Shown one piece after another: positions 1-25,326 of a DNA stretch of 64,000 nucleotides (the stretch's first letter is position 1; the number at the start of each line of letters is the position of its first letter). Position numbers and translations under genes: made by a program. The notes beneath the pieces were generated by a model. That model was not told the origin of the DNA and ran no database searches. It saw only the letters and a list, made by a program, of their open reading frames with translations. The stretch is from Neocallimastix lanati (nom. inval.) (Eukaryota; Neocallimastigomycota; Neocallimastigomycetes; Neocallimastigales; Neocallimastigaceae), in the NCBI GenBank assembly GCA_016946835.1, contig JACVTC010000007.1, positions 853,501 through 917,500 on the forward strand, given 5' to 3'.

Positions 1-879
1 TAATGATACTAGTTTTGAAAAAGATTAATAATAATCAGTTTAATTTGTTTAATAATGATAACAATAAAATAAAAGAATTTTTTAATCCAGTTATAATATA
101 ATATTAATGTATATAAATCTTGTGAATATATAATTAACGTGTTTGATCATCCCATCTATCTATTATTTTTAATATATTATAATTTTTAATTTTAAAATTG
201 TTCAATTTTTATTATCATTTTTTTATTTATTTTATTTTATTATTATTATAATTATTATAATTTTTTCTTTATTTTTCTTTATTTTTTTCTTTTATCATAT
301 TTAAGAAAAAAAATTATCAATACTTATTATTATTAATATTATTAATGTTGTTGTTGGTATTATTTATATTTTTTGTTTTGAAATTTGAAAATCAAAATTC
401 ATTTTCATACGATATTACAATTTACAACAAAAATTTTTTATTCTATATTAATATATTTATATATGTTTATATATATATATATATATTTATATAATTTATT
501 TTAATTTTTATATATATTTAATAGTAACAACAATAATTATAATATTAATATTAAAATTTAAATCGTTTATTTCACATATATAATAAAAATTATATTAAGA
601 ACATTTTTTTTATATATTTCTTATTAAGTTTTTATATATCTTTTATTTCTAATTTTAATTAATTACAAAAAAAAAAAAAAAAAAAAATGTTGTATATAAC
701 ATATAAATAATGAATAATTAATAATAAATAATAAATAATAAATTATAAATAATAAAAAATAAAAATAAATAATAAACAATAATAAATAAATAAATAAATA
801 ATAAAAAGTAAAAAATAATGATAAGAGAAAAATACTCTCATTTATTATTTAGAGAAAAAAATAATTTATTAATAATTAA

Positions 880-1164
880 ATATTTCAAATGGGAGAGTTG
901 CATTTCCCCAAATTGCATTCCCCAGGTTGCATTTCGACAAGTGGAGTATTGATATAAATAAATGAATAAATAAATAAATATTAATTCAAAATAACTTTTT
1001 TAAAATTGTTTTTATTCGATATTAATAATATTTAATTTTATTTATTTATTTATTTATTTATTTAATAATTTTCAAATTTGGCGAAATGCCCCATTTTTTT
1101 AATATGCTTTCAAAAAATTGGCGAAATGCAACCTGGCGAAATGCCCCACACCCATTTCAAATAT
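880..1164. mobile_element. Small MITE-like element with inverted ends
   Basis: The left end (from 880) and the reverse complement of the right end (to 1164) share an ATATTTSAAATGGG start and then repeats of a GC-containing motif related to GGCGAAATGC (or its complement GCATTTCGCC). The motif occurs about three times near the left end and three times near the right end, in opposite orientation; CAGGTTGCATTTCG on the left has an exact complement on the right. Outside these ends the 285-bp interior is plain AT-rich sequence with no reading frame. Short length, inverted ends, subterminal repeats and no ORF fit a non-autonomous DNA transposon. No target-site duplication is obvious, so the class is uncertain. 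Confidence 0.5.
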
Positions 1165-1669
1165 GTCTGTTAAAAAAAAAAACAATAAAAAAAAAAAAAA
1201 AAAAATAATAAATTTATAACAATAAAATTATTTTTTTTATTTGTGTTATTAAAGAATTTTTTTGAAAATAAAATTGTAAAATGAAAAAATTTTTTATTAT
1301 TTAATAGCAACATAATCATCATCAGTTAATAAAGGTATATTATCAATTTTAACCTTTTAATACTTAGATCTATTATTTAAAATAATTTTATATAATAATA
1401 TTATATAATATTATTTACATAATAATATAATAATATTAACTTTTTTTTAATTATTTTATTTATATGAATTTAATTTAATATAAAATTTTTTAATTTTTAA
1501 TTTTTATAAAATAAAAAAAAAAAAGAAAAAAAAAAAAAGAAAAAAACTGTCAACTTCTTTATTTTGCATTTATTACTGTTAAATATTTTTAACAAAAATG
1601 TATTTATACCTGTAACAATAATAATCTTTTTTATATTTATAAATGTAAATATATTAATTAATTATTTAA

Positions 1670-1732
<63 letters not shown>

Positions 1733-1821
1733 ATTATACCTATTTATTTCAACAATGAGAGTGGTATTTTTTTGTTTTTAAATTCATTCGTATCATTTTC
1801 TAATACATTAAGTTGTTGAAT

Positions 1822-2140
1822 TTATGTAACCTCTGTAGCTTCTGTCGCTTCAATAACTTCGGTGACTTCAGTAGCTTTTGTAACTTCTGTAAACTTCTTC
1901 ACGTTTTCTATATTTTAATAGTTTAAATGAATCTAAATAAACTTCATTTACTGTTTTATTTAGATTCATTAAAAGCAATTTTCATTTCTTTAATTTTTTT
2001 CTGATTATATTTATTAAATAAATTAAAATTTGGATTTTATTTAAATTAATAAATTATTATTTTCTTTGTTCTTTCTTCTGAATAATGGTCTTTTTTTTTT
2101 TTTTTTAAAATCAAAACCTTCTAAAATTTCATCTATATCT
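1822..2140 (-). pseudogene. Decayed gene remnant with Thr-Glu-Val repeats
   Basis: Three coding-like minus-strand fragments sit in different frames. (1) About 2130-2010 reads DEILEGFDF, a Lys run, then RPLFRRKNKENNN before a stop. (2) 1969-1868 starts with Met, contains VNEVYLDSFKLLKYRKREEV and stops. (3) 1907-1822 begins just after an AG, reads through tandem T-E-V/T-E-A triplets and stops. Fragments 2 and 3 overlap, as expected if a frame has shifted inside one exon. Fragment 3 could also be a genuine terminal exon, since its acceptor phase is consistent, but no upstream partner is convincing. The family is not recognised. Confidence 0.35.
1926..1970. repeat. 16-bp perfect inverted repeat
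   Basis: AATGAATCTAAATAAA at 1926-1941 is exactly complementary to 1955-1970, with a 13-nt loop. It lies inside the decayed coding stretch around 1868-1969, so it may be chance or a relic rather than a regulatory structure. Confidence 0.6.
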
Positions 2141-2311
2141 ATTTATATCTATTTTACTTTTTCGCTTGCTTTAACTCTCATTCGGAATCATGAAGCTGTT
2201 AACGCATGAACTCTTGACTTTGAGCACCCCTGTTCCTTCTGCTTCAAGTTTGCCAAACGTCCCTCTCCAAAATTATTCAAAGACACGCAAGACACCGAAG
2301 TGAAATGAAAA

Positions 2312-2342
<31 letters not shown>

Positions 2343-2408
2343 AAAAAAAAAAAAAAAAAAAAAAAACTGGTCGATTGTGATAAAAATGGAAATTCCCTTT
2401 TGGAATCT

Positions 2409-2759
2409 TCAGATTAGGAGATTATAGGTAAACCAATGATTTTCGTCTATCCACTCGTGTTCTGTTGGGTCATTTGGGTTAAAGTCCATTTTCTCAGTTC
2501 CTGTCATACTCGGTGAAGCAAAAACGAATGCAAAAAGTAACATTTTATAATTAATGGTTTTTCGAAGATAATATTGATATGGTGTATGATGAGCCAGGAA
2601 ACGCGAAATAAGGGTTTGATGATATTTGGGAATAATCAGGGTAATGGTGTTGGTACTATCTATGCGTAGTGCCCTACTGCTGGAGTTGTACGGGTAGTCT
2701 AGCTTCCGGTTTTGCCGACGACTATATAGGTAACAATTACATTCCGTCCTTGTTTCCCA
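2409..2759 (-). pseudogene. 116-codon open frame, unknown gene fragment
   Basis: The minus strand is open from just after a TAG (2762-2760) to a TGA at 2411-2409. The only in-frame ATG is at 2543 and would give a 44-aa peptide beginning MLLFAFVFASPSMTGTEK, which looks like a weak signal peptide followed by an acidic Asn/Asp/Glu-rich stretch (DFNPNDPTEHEWIDENHW). The upstream part, with LIIPKYHQTLISRFLAHHTP, is also protein-like and has no start codon. The composition is normal for a coding region and unlike its AT-rich surroundings. It could be an exon, a pseudogene piece or part of a transposon; I do not recognise a family. Confidence 0.35.
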
Positions 2760-2777
2760 CTATACTTTGGGATTCAC

Positions 2778-2813
2778 GAAAGGATACAGTCAGTTAATTC
2801 ACTGTATCCTTTC
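2778..2813. repeat. 13-bp perfect hairpin in the GC-rich island
   Basis: GAAAGGATACAGT (2778-2790) is exactly complementary to ACTGTATCCTTTC (2801-2813), with a 10-nt loop. It lies between the two minus-strand open frames of the island. Five of the 13 pairs are G-C, unusually stable for this region. Confidence 0.65.
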
Positions 2814-3273
2814 AGGGAAGATGCGCATTGACAGATGAACGGATTGAGAAAGTGAAATTTTTTCAAAATCCTTTCCATCTCACTAGCATGAAGAAAAGCT
2901 GGGAACGGTTCTATTGATGGAAAGTAGGAACGGTTTGAACTGGCATGGCTAGTCGTGACCGAATTGGACGCATGCAATGTGAAATACGAGGAGCATGTAG
3001 GAACGTCCCCATTTCTTTAAAAAAATAAAAAAAAAAGAAAAGAAAAGAATAGTTCTCTCTCTAGTTAATAATAATAATAAAATAAAAAAAAAAAAGAATA
3101 AGAAAAAATAAAAATACAAAATAAAATAAAATAAAATAAAATTAATATAAATGTAGGGAAAATACACATAAATATAGAGTTAATATATAAATATTTTTGA
3201 TATATTTATTTATTTTTTTATTTTATTTATCATTTAATTTAATTTTATACTATTTATTTATTTTATTTTTTTA

Positions 3274-3320
<47 letters not shown>

Positions 3321-3640
3321 ATATATTAATATTAATTTATTTCTTATTTAATTTAATTTTTTTTTTTTTTTAAATAGAAAAAATGAAATTCTTGATAGTT
3401 GTTCATTTAAAAAAAAATAATAATAATAAATAAAATAAAAATTTGAATTTATATATTAAATAATATATAAATTATTATACTATCTTGTATTGTATCCTTT
3501 ATGTATCTTATATGTATCTTGTATGCATCTTAAATGTATCTTTTTTTTTTTTTTTTTTTAGTATTTGGAATAAAACCAAATAAAGAAATAAAGTAATAAT
3601 TATATACAATTATTATTATTATTAAATTGTAGCTTTTATT

Positions 3641-3686
<46 letters not shown>

Positions 3687-3698
3687 CTAATTCTATTT

Positions 3699-3736
<38 letters not shown>

Positions 3737-3775
3737 TTTGCTATATTTTATTAATAGTATTAATTGCTTTTATAT

Positions 3776-18331
<14,556 letters not shown>

Positions 18332-18934
18332 TTTAAAATTTCTTTGATTTATATAAATAAATTAAAAATATATATATTTTTTTATTTGATACAATATCAA
18401 AATATCATTTTATTTTATTTTATTTTATTTTATTTTATTTATTTAATTTTGATATTATTAATATTAATATTTATTTTATTATTAGTATTTTATTTAAAAT
18501 TACTAAAAAATTAACATAATTAACTTTTATGAATTATTTTAAACATTTTGATTAAAAAAAAAAAAAAAAAAAAGGTACAATTCATATTTATATTGTATTA
18601 ATTTTATCTTGTAATATATATATATATAAACAAACAAAGTTTGAAAAAAAAAATTTTTTTTACAATTTCATAGTTATAATCATAAACTTTATATCTTAAT
18701 AACAAAATTTTAATTTCATATTTAATTAATATTTATTTAATTTTATTGTAATTTAATTTTATTGTAAACAATAAAATAATGTTAATTAAATGTTACTAAC
18801 TAAATTGTCACAGATTTTTACAACTAATTTTTCTTTATATTTTAAAATTAACAATTTTAGGAAAAACTAAATCAAAACAAAAATTAATGATTATTTATAA
18901 GAATTTTTTATTTGTAAAAAAAAAAAAAAAAAAA

Positions 18935-19017
<83 letters not shown>

Positions 19018-19280
19018 ATTAACAAATAAATTATATTAATGTTAGATAAGTTAGCTATAATAAAGTATTTTTATATTTAATAATTCTCAAATAAATTGAT
19101 AAGTTATGAAGCATTATAAATTTTAAAATATTTTTTTATATTATAAAATTATTATTAATTTTTATTATTTATTATTTTCGTTTTAAAAAGAAAAATTATT
19201 TAAAGTTCTTTGCTAAAATAAACTTATTCTTTTAAATCTTATTCTATTTCCGTTTATTAATAAAAATATTAAATAAAGAT

Positions 19281-19318
<38 letters not shown>

Positions 19319-19843
19319 ATATTATATATTTAAATACCTTTTTGTGATTTTTTTTTTTTTTTTGAATTATTCATATTTATTTTAAATTTTTTGTGAGTTA
19401 TATTTTATTTGCTACTTTTTTATTTTATTTTATTTTATTTTATTTTTTATTATATACTTTTAGAATTTTACTTTAACTTCATTTTGTTAAAAAGGTTCAA
19501 TAATACAATTTATTAGTTTAATTTAATTTATTTTATAGTTTAATATTTTTAATAATTGATTCAATTATTACTTTAAAAATATATTGATGTTTCATATTTC
19601 ATCAAATATAAATAATTTTAAAAAATAATAGTTGTGTATTTATTTTGTTAAAACATATTTTCTCTTACTCTTATTGTATAAAATTTTTTTTATTTTACTA
19701 TCATTGTTATATATATATATATATTTTATTTCTTTAGATTTATTATTATTTATTATATATTATTAAATCCTGATATATTGTAATTGTAATATATTTTTAA
19801 TGGCTTTATATTAGTTATATTAAATGAAACTGACACAGTCCTC
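18332..19843. other. Spacer: giant-gene promoter side and VMA8 3' flank
   Basis: AT-rich spacer between the start codon of the giant gene (18331) and the stop of VMA8 (19844), both on the minus strand. It contains a long (AAAT)n array (about 18933-19019) preceded by a poly-A run, and poly-T runs near 19285-19310. I see no gene and no specific regulatory motif. Confidence 0.7.
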
Positions 19844-21708
19844 TTAGAAAATAACATCTTCATCACGAATTGATTCAAGGAGATTTTGGTTTGCTATTTT
19901 TTTTCATTTTAAAATAAGAATATATAATATTTATTATTAACAAATCATTTTATGTCATTTTAAAAATATATAATATATATATAATAATATTAAATTAACA
20001 AATTTCATTTATAAAATTTATGTGTTAATTACATAATTTTTAAAAAACTTTATTTAAATTTAAACTATTTATATAATAATAAATATAATTTTACATTTTA
20101 ATTCACCAGTTTCAATAATCTTTGCATTTTCTTCATTTTCCTTTCCTTGGTTCTTCTTCTTTTGAATCATTTTTAATCTATAAACAAAATTAAATTAATC
20201 TTAATATTTATTTTTAAAATGATAATTATTATAAATAATATGAATATATTATATATTACCTGAAGAATTCTTCACGATCTTGTTCATCTAATTCAGAAAT
20301 AATATAGGCAATAGTATTTTCATATTTTGGAATTGTAACATGTTCAATTGCATTGACACGACGGTTAGTTAATCTAATGACTTCATCAAGAACAACGAAA
20401 GCAGTCTTTTTTATTATTTTTTTTTTAAAATTTTTAAATTTAATTTAATTTTATTTTAAAATTTATAATAAAACATATAAATTGTTTTTATTTACTTGTA
20501 ATGAAGCTAATTCAATTAAAACTTTGGCGGCACCAATATAAGTTTCCTTACATTTTTGAACTTGTTGACCACCACGACCTAAACCGGTTAATTCGAATGC
20601 TATTTATTTTTAAAAATTTTATCATATTATCGTTTAGTTATTGGTCAGTCTATTAATATTTTGTCAAATTTAAAAATTTTTATCATTAAATAATTTAAAC
20701 TAATTCAATAAATAATTTTATATTACCATTTTGTCCATCGATGTAGTATTCAAAGTTTGGTAATTGAACACCAGAAACATTTTCTGATTTAGCACGAACT
20801 CTAAGTTGTGCAGTTGATACACTTTCACGAACTTGAAAACTATATATTTTAATTCAAATTTAAATTAATTTAATAATATAATTTTCATTATTTATTTTAA
20901 AGTTTTTATATATTTTTTATTATTTACCTAATATCACCGGTGGCATATGAAACTTCGGCAAGTGAAAAGGAAGCAACTTGCATAATTTTACCCATTTTTC
21001 TTTTTGACTATTTTAAATTTATATTAAAATGTTTAAATAATTTTAAAATTTAAGACAAAATTTTTATTATATGAAATTACTTTTTATTTTATTTTATAAA
21101 ATTTACATCTTCAATCTTCTTAACAATTTCTCTGAAACGTCTAGTTAAAGCTTCACTTTTTCTTTTTAAAAGGTTGTGACCATTTTGAGCACCCTTCAAC
21201 TTTGCCTTCATGTTGGTGAGGGCCCTGATATGTTATTAATTTATTATATATATATACAATATAATAATTAATTATTTCAATTTCTACTTAGAAAAAAAAA
21301 ATTGAAAATTCAGTAAAAGAATACAGCACTTAATTTATAAACATTCTTTTAATTTCGATATTATAAATATTTTTATAGTGTATTTATTTACTTTATATAT
21401 ATATTTATTTACTTTATATATATATAATATTCAATGTCTAATTAATACTAAATTAGCTGATATTAATTTTATTTAAAAAACAAAAATATAAACTAATAAT
21501 TTTTTTAATGCATAATTATAAATATGATTATCTAAAAAAATTTATAAATACTATAAGTATTATTTTTTATTTACTGATTATTATCTTCCGATTTTATTTT
21601 ATTTTTTTTACTACATGAAGAAAAATTACTATAGTTTTATTTACTATTTAAAATAAATTCATACATTCTAGTTGGGAATACGTTGAATCTAGCGTTTGAA
21701 GAAGACAT
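19844..21708 (-). CDS. VMA8: V-type proton ATPase subunit D
   Basis: Central-rotor subunit of the V1 sector, coupling ATP hydrolysis to proton pumping at vacuole and endomembranes. Eight exons: 21708-21665, 21224-21107, 21007-20928, 20839-20727, 20599-20496, 20405-20260, 20177-20107, 19893-19844. They give 241 aa, close to the 256 aa of the yeast protein. Diagnostic stretches are [18 protein letters not shown] near the N-terminus, [38 protein letters not shown], the highly conserved [11 protein letters not shown]...[23 protein letters not shown], and the C-terminal DEDVIF, matching the end of fungal subunit D. Start chosen at the only ATG that gives the family N-terminus; the first exon is 44 nt. 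All introns are GT-AG and in phase. G+C is higher than in its neighbours, as expected for a well-expressed housekeeping gene. Confidence 0.97.
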
Positions 21709-22405
21709 CTTAAACAATTATTATTTCTTTAAATTTTATTCTAATTTTTTTAAAAAAATAAAAAATTAAAAGAACAAAAATAATATATTATTATATAAGT
21801 TGTATTATAATTTACAATAAAATTTTTTATTAATAATATATAATATATATAAATTTTTTTTAAATAATTTATTATTAAATAATAGATTTAAATAGTAGTA
21901 TTATAAAATTAACAGATCAATGAATTATGGATTAGAAATTATTAAATACTAGTGGTGATTATTTAATGAAATATAAAGATTTCAATGATTACGAAAGTTT
22001 TATTTATTTATTTATTTATTTATTTATGTATTTATTTATGTATTTATTTATTTATTTATAATTACCATCTTTCATTGTTTTATATTCATCAAATATAATG
22101 TATATAAATATTACAATTAATTATATATATATAATTATTAGAAACTAATAATATTCTAATAATATTTATTAAGTATTACAATACATTTTTGCTATATAAT
22201 TATATGAATTATTTGATACATAGTTTTGTAATATTAGTTTATCAACCAATAATATTCAAGATGGCTTATATAAATATTAATGATTGATGGAATGATTTAT
22301 ATATACTATATTATATTTCTATATATTAATATAAAGAAATAAAACTTATTAAATATTATTTATTAATTGTATAATACATTTATAGATAAATTCTTAGTAT
22401 TAAAG

Positions 22406-22735
22406 ATGAGTTATCCATTCAAATTTATTTTTAACACTTCATTATTATATATAGTGATTTCTTGTCCCATTTTAACATTTTATTTGCTTTTGGATCAGCA
22501 ATAACCATTTGTTATCCTTTTTTAACATTTATTTTATTTATAAAAGGTGACTTGACATACTTTTTCGGTTATATTTATTTAATATATTTTATGTTTGGGG
22601 GTAATGTTTTATCTCCTTGCAATCATTATGTTAATTATGAATATTAGTAGTCCATTGATTCCTGTTATTAAAGCTAACGTAATTATATTTATTTTTATCA
22701 TATATCAAGTTTTATATCCATTAATTATTTTATGA
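22406..22735 (+). pseudogene. Frame-broken multi-pass membrane protein remnant
   Basis: Three hydrophobic coding-like stretches follow each other in three frames: 22406-22504 from an ATG (MSYPFKFIFNTSLLYIVISC...), 22462-22647 (61 aa; FGSAITICYPFLTFILFIKG, then an aromatic-rich span) and about 22603-22735 (VMFYLLAIIMLIMNISSPLI...). Successive overlap of membrane-like segments is what small indels in one gene would produce. No family motif is clear. In DNA this T-rich, chance hydrophobic frames are common, so confidence is low. Confidence 0.3.
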
Positions 22736-22784
22736 AAATTCCAATATTATTATATTTAGAAATTTATTTTTATATTTCAACTAT

Positions 22785-22875
22785 TTATTTTAATTTATTT
22801 AATCTGTACTTTAAATTTATATTTCAACTATTTATTTTATTTTATTTTATTTTATTCAATCTGTACTTTTTAAAT
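22785..22875. repeat. Dispersed short repeat, two tandem copies
   Basis: A unit with AATCTGTACTTT, then a T/A-rich stretch containing ACTATTTATTTTATTTTATT, occurs twice here. It recurs at about 54962-55025, with decayed copies following to about 55160. The unusual core CAATCTGTACTTT makes the similarity more than shared AT-richness. Confidence 0.55.
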
Positions 22876-23227
22876 TTTAAATTAATATTATCTATTAGAA
22901 CATATTAAATAAAAATAAATTAATTATAATTAAAGTTTTAAATAAAGACTTTTCTTTGAATAAATAACTATTATTTATTTATTATTTATGTTTAAAAATT
23001 CTTCATATAAATAATTAAATTTTCCTTTTTGATAAAAAGAAAAATAAATTATTAAAATTTTTACACTATGATAGTTTTTTTTTTATTTGAAAGAATTTAA
23101 TTTTAATAAAAATTCAAAGATAAAACAGAATCGAAAAAATTTTATTTATTTAATACAAATATTTTTATATTAAAATAAAAATATATATTTAAATAAATCA
23201 TATATATTGTATATAGAATATATAAAT

Positions 23228-24373
23228 ATGGATTTAAATAGTAATAATAAATCAGAAGAAATAAATAAATCAGAAAATGGTATTAAATCGGAAAAAAATG
23301 GTAAAATAAAAGAAAATTATGAATTAAAAGAGGAAAATAATTCAATGGACAACAAATTAAGAAATAATAATTTTTCAAGAGGAAATAATAAATCAAGAGG
23401 AAATAATATTTCAAGAGGAAATAATAAATCAAGAGAAAATAATAAATTAAAAGATGAAAATAAATCTAGAGAAAATAATAATCCAAAAGGAAGTAATAAT
23501 AATAATGATGATAATTCATTCATCTCAAATTATAAAATATCAATAAAAAAACTATTAGAAGATTGGAAAGAAAAAGGGAATTTAAGCCAAAAATCTAGTT
23601 TAAATTCAAAAATATATGAATATTATTGTTATGAAAAAATTATTAGTGATAATCCTCAACTTCATATTATTTTGTCAAAAAACCAAGAAAAGAAGTATAA
23701 AGAAGGATTTAATTATAAAAACGGAGGGCAAATTTATTACACTCAGTATGGAATTGATTTAGGAGAATTTGATATTTTGGGATTAGATGATCAAGGAACA
23801 TTATATTGGTGGGAAGTAACAACATCATCTACCATGAGAAAAATTAAAAAAAAGTTTAAACAAAAAGAAGAACTTTTATCAAAACTATTTAATAATGTTA
23901 AATTTACAGTTCTTATTCCTAAGTCATTTCCTAATATTGAAAAAGAATTTAAAACTGAAATTGTACAAGCACCAGATTATGAAAATTTTTATCAAGATTT
24001 TTATACAATACAAGCAGATATGAGCCATTGTTGGCCCATTGAAAAATTACGAGAAGCTATTAATAAAAATTATGATTATATTCAAGAAATTATATCTCTT
24101 TCAAAACTTCTTTTTTCTGGTCAAATAACAAAATATACAGAAACTAATTCCGATTTAATTGAACGTCTTTTTGATTTAAGTTCGTTTGATGGTAAATCTA
24201 ATATAAAATATTTTCATGTTGAAAGACAAGTTTATGGAGAAATTATTTACAAAAATAATAAAATGTTTAAGAAAGAAAATAACAAAGAAAAATTAGTTAA
24301 ATACATGGATGCTACTGCTTATGAAATAAGAGCTATTAAAAAATATTTAGAAAAGGAAAAAAAAAAAAGATAA
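23228..24373 (+). CDS. Intronless protein with PD-(D/E)XK-nuclease-like core
   Basis: 381 aa, no introns, starting at ATG 23228 (the frame is open slightly further upstream but without ATG). Residues 1-100 are Asn/Ser/Lys/Glu-rich, with imperfect repeats of the type SRGNNK/SRENNK. From about residue 100 the protein is folded-looking. Residues about 174-200 read GIDLGEFDILGLDDQGTLYW then WEVTTSST: an acidic E-F-D on one strand, a hairpin turn, then a hydrophobic strand ending E-V-T. This is the geometry of the PD-(D/E)XK fold (D, then E-x-K), but with Thr198 where the catalytic Lys normally sits. Basic helices follow (RKIKKKFKQKEELLSKLF). It may be an inactive or variant nuclease-fold protein. 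Lack of introns beside intron-rich genes suggests possible horizontal origin. The fold call is inference from the motif. Confidence 0.6.
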   Translation: MDLNSNNKSEEINKSENGIKSEKNGKIKENYELKEENNSMDNKLRNNNFSRGNNKSRGNNISRGNNKSRENNKLKDENKSRENNNPKGSNNNNDDNSFISNYKISIKKLLEDWKEKGNLSQKSSLNSKIYEYYCYEKIISDNPQLHIILSKNQEKKYKEGFNYKNGGQIYYTQYGIDLGEFDILGLDDQGTLYWWEVTTSSTMRKIKKKFKQKEELLSKLFNNVKFTVLIPKSFPNIEKEFKTEIVQAPDYENFYQDFYTIQADMSHCWPIEKLREAINKNYDYIQEIISLSKLLFSGQITKYTETNSDLIERLFDLSSFDGKSNIKYFHVERQVYGEIIYKNNKMFKKENNKEKLVKYMDATAYEIRAIKKYLEKEKKKR

Positions 24374-25272
24374 TCATTAAGTTATTCAAATAGTATAAAG
24401 AGAAAAAAAAAAAAAAACATTAGCATTTAATTAAAATTTTAATTATTAAATTTTTATGTAAATATTTATAAAAAAAAAAAAAAAACTGTAAATATCATAA
24501 TGTATACTTTATGAACTTTAATTTTCTTCTTCTACTGATACGATTTAAAAATAAATGTCTTATATATTCTATATTTTTATATTTTCTGATAAATTCTATA
24601 TTATTTATATAATTTTATAATTACATTAAGTCATTTATTAATAGTAAACCAACATTTTTTATAAAACTTGGAATAAACTTAATTTATTAACATTTATTAA
24701 AAAAATGAATGAAAAGAAAAATATAAAATTTTTTATATTCAAATCAATGAATTGTTACTTAAATTCTTCAAATATAGGTCATAAAAGTTTCCAGTGTGTA
24801 ATACTAAGTATGCTGTTACATTCACCTCAACAAAGATAACATGTTATGTAACCTTCTTGTACAATTTGCTTATTATATAAAATTTCATATCAAATTAGAA
24901 ACTACATTTAATTCGTCAAATCCAGAAAATTCTAATAGATAATTATGAATGTTTTGGTGAAATACCAAAATTTTACTGGAAAAATATTTATTATACAGGC
25001 AATTTAGAAATCGGTAAAACAGCACATTTTGATAAAAGACTGATTATTTTAATAATATTTATATTCTTATTAATTTTACTGTAGAAACCCATAATTCTTT
25101 TATAATAAATTTAAATATACAATTGAAATATACCTTAAATTAAGTATATTAAAAAATAAATAAATAATATACTGAATGCATTGTGAATGAAAAATATAAA
25201 TATTATAAGTATATTAAAAAATATAAAAAAGATGTAAAATAAAATAAAGTAAAATAAATAAAATGAAATAAA

Positions 25273-25326
<54 letters not shown>

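Larger units (their letters stand above)
2160..3010. other. Compositionally foreign, G+C-richer island
   Basis: Two blocks (about 2160-2295 and 2370-3010), separated by (AAAT)n and poly-A, contain ordinary mixed sequence with clearly more G and C than anything around them. The second block holds a 351-nt minus-strand open frame (2759-2409), a second minus frame (2977-2774, 67 aa) in a different register, and a perfect 13-bp hairpin. No domain is recognisable. The pattern suggests a relic of an inserted element or a captured gene fragment. Contamination or a mis-join is possible but less likely, because AT-rich repeats interrupt the island. Confidence 0.55.
1..3775. other. Gene-poor left flank
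   Basis: Very AT-rich spacer downstream of the giant minus-strand gene. I find no intact gene. It contains (AAAT)n tracts (about 1670-1733 and 2306-2342), long poly-T runs (about 3279-3319 and 3703-3734), a short inverted-repeat element, a decayed coding stretch and a G+C-richer island; these are listed separately. The rest, 1-870 and 3010-3775, is simple-sequence and AT-rich DNA in which I see nothing further. Confidence 0.7.
21709..23227. other. Spacer upstream of VMA8
   Basis: AT-rich region between two divergent genes (VMA8 minus, nuclease-like gene plus), so both promoters should lie here. It includes a TTTA/TTTATGTA repeat (about 22006-22065), a frame-broken membrane-protein remnant (22406-22735) and two copies of a short dispersed repeat (about 22790-22875). 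I see no other gene. Confidence 0.65.

Noticed and set aside
2949-3167. Minus frame of 72 aa, Phe/Leu/Ile-rich
   Set aside because: Mostly translation of AT-rich simple sequence running into the GC-rich island.
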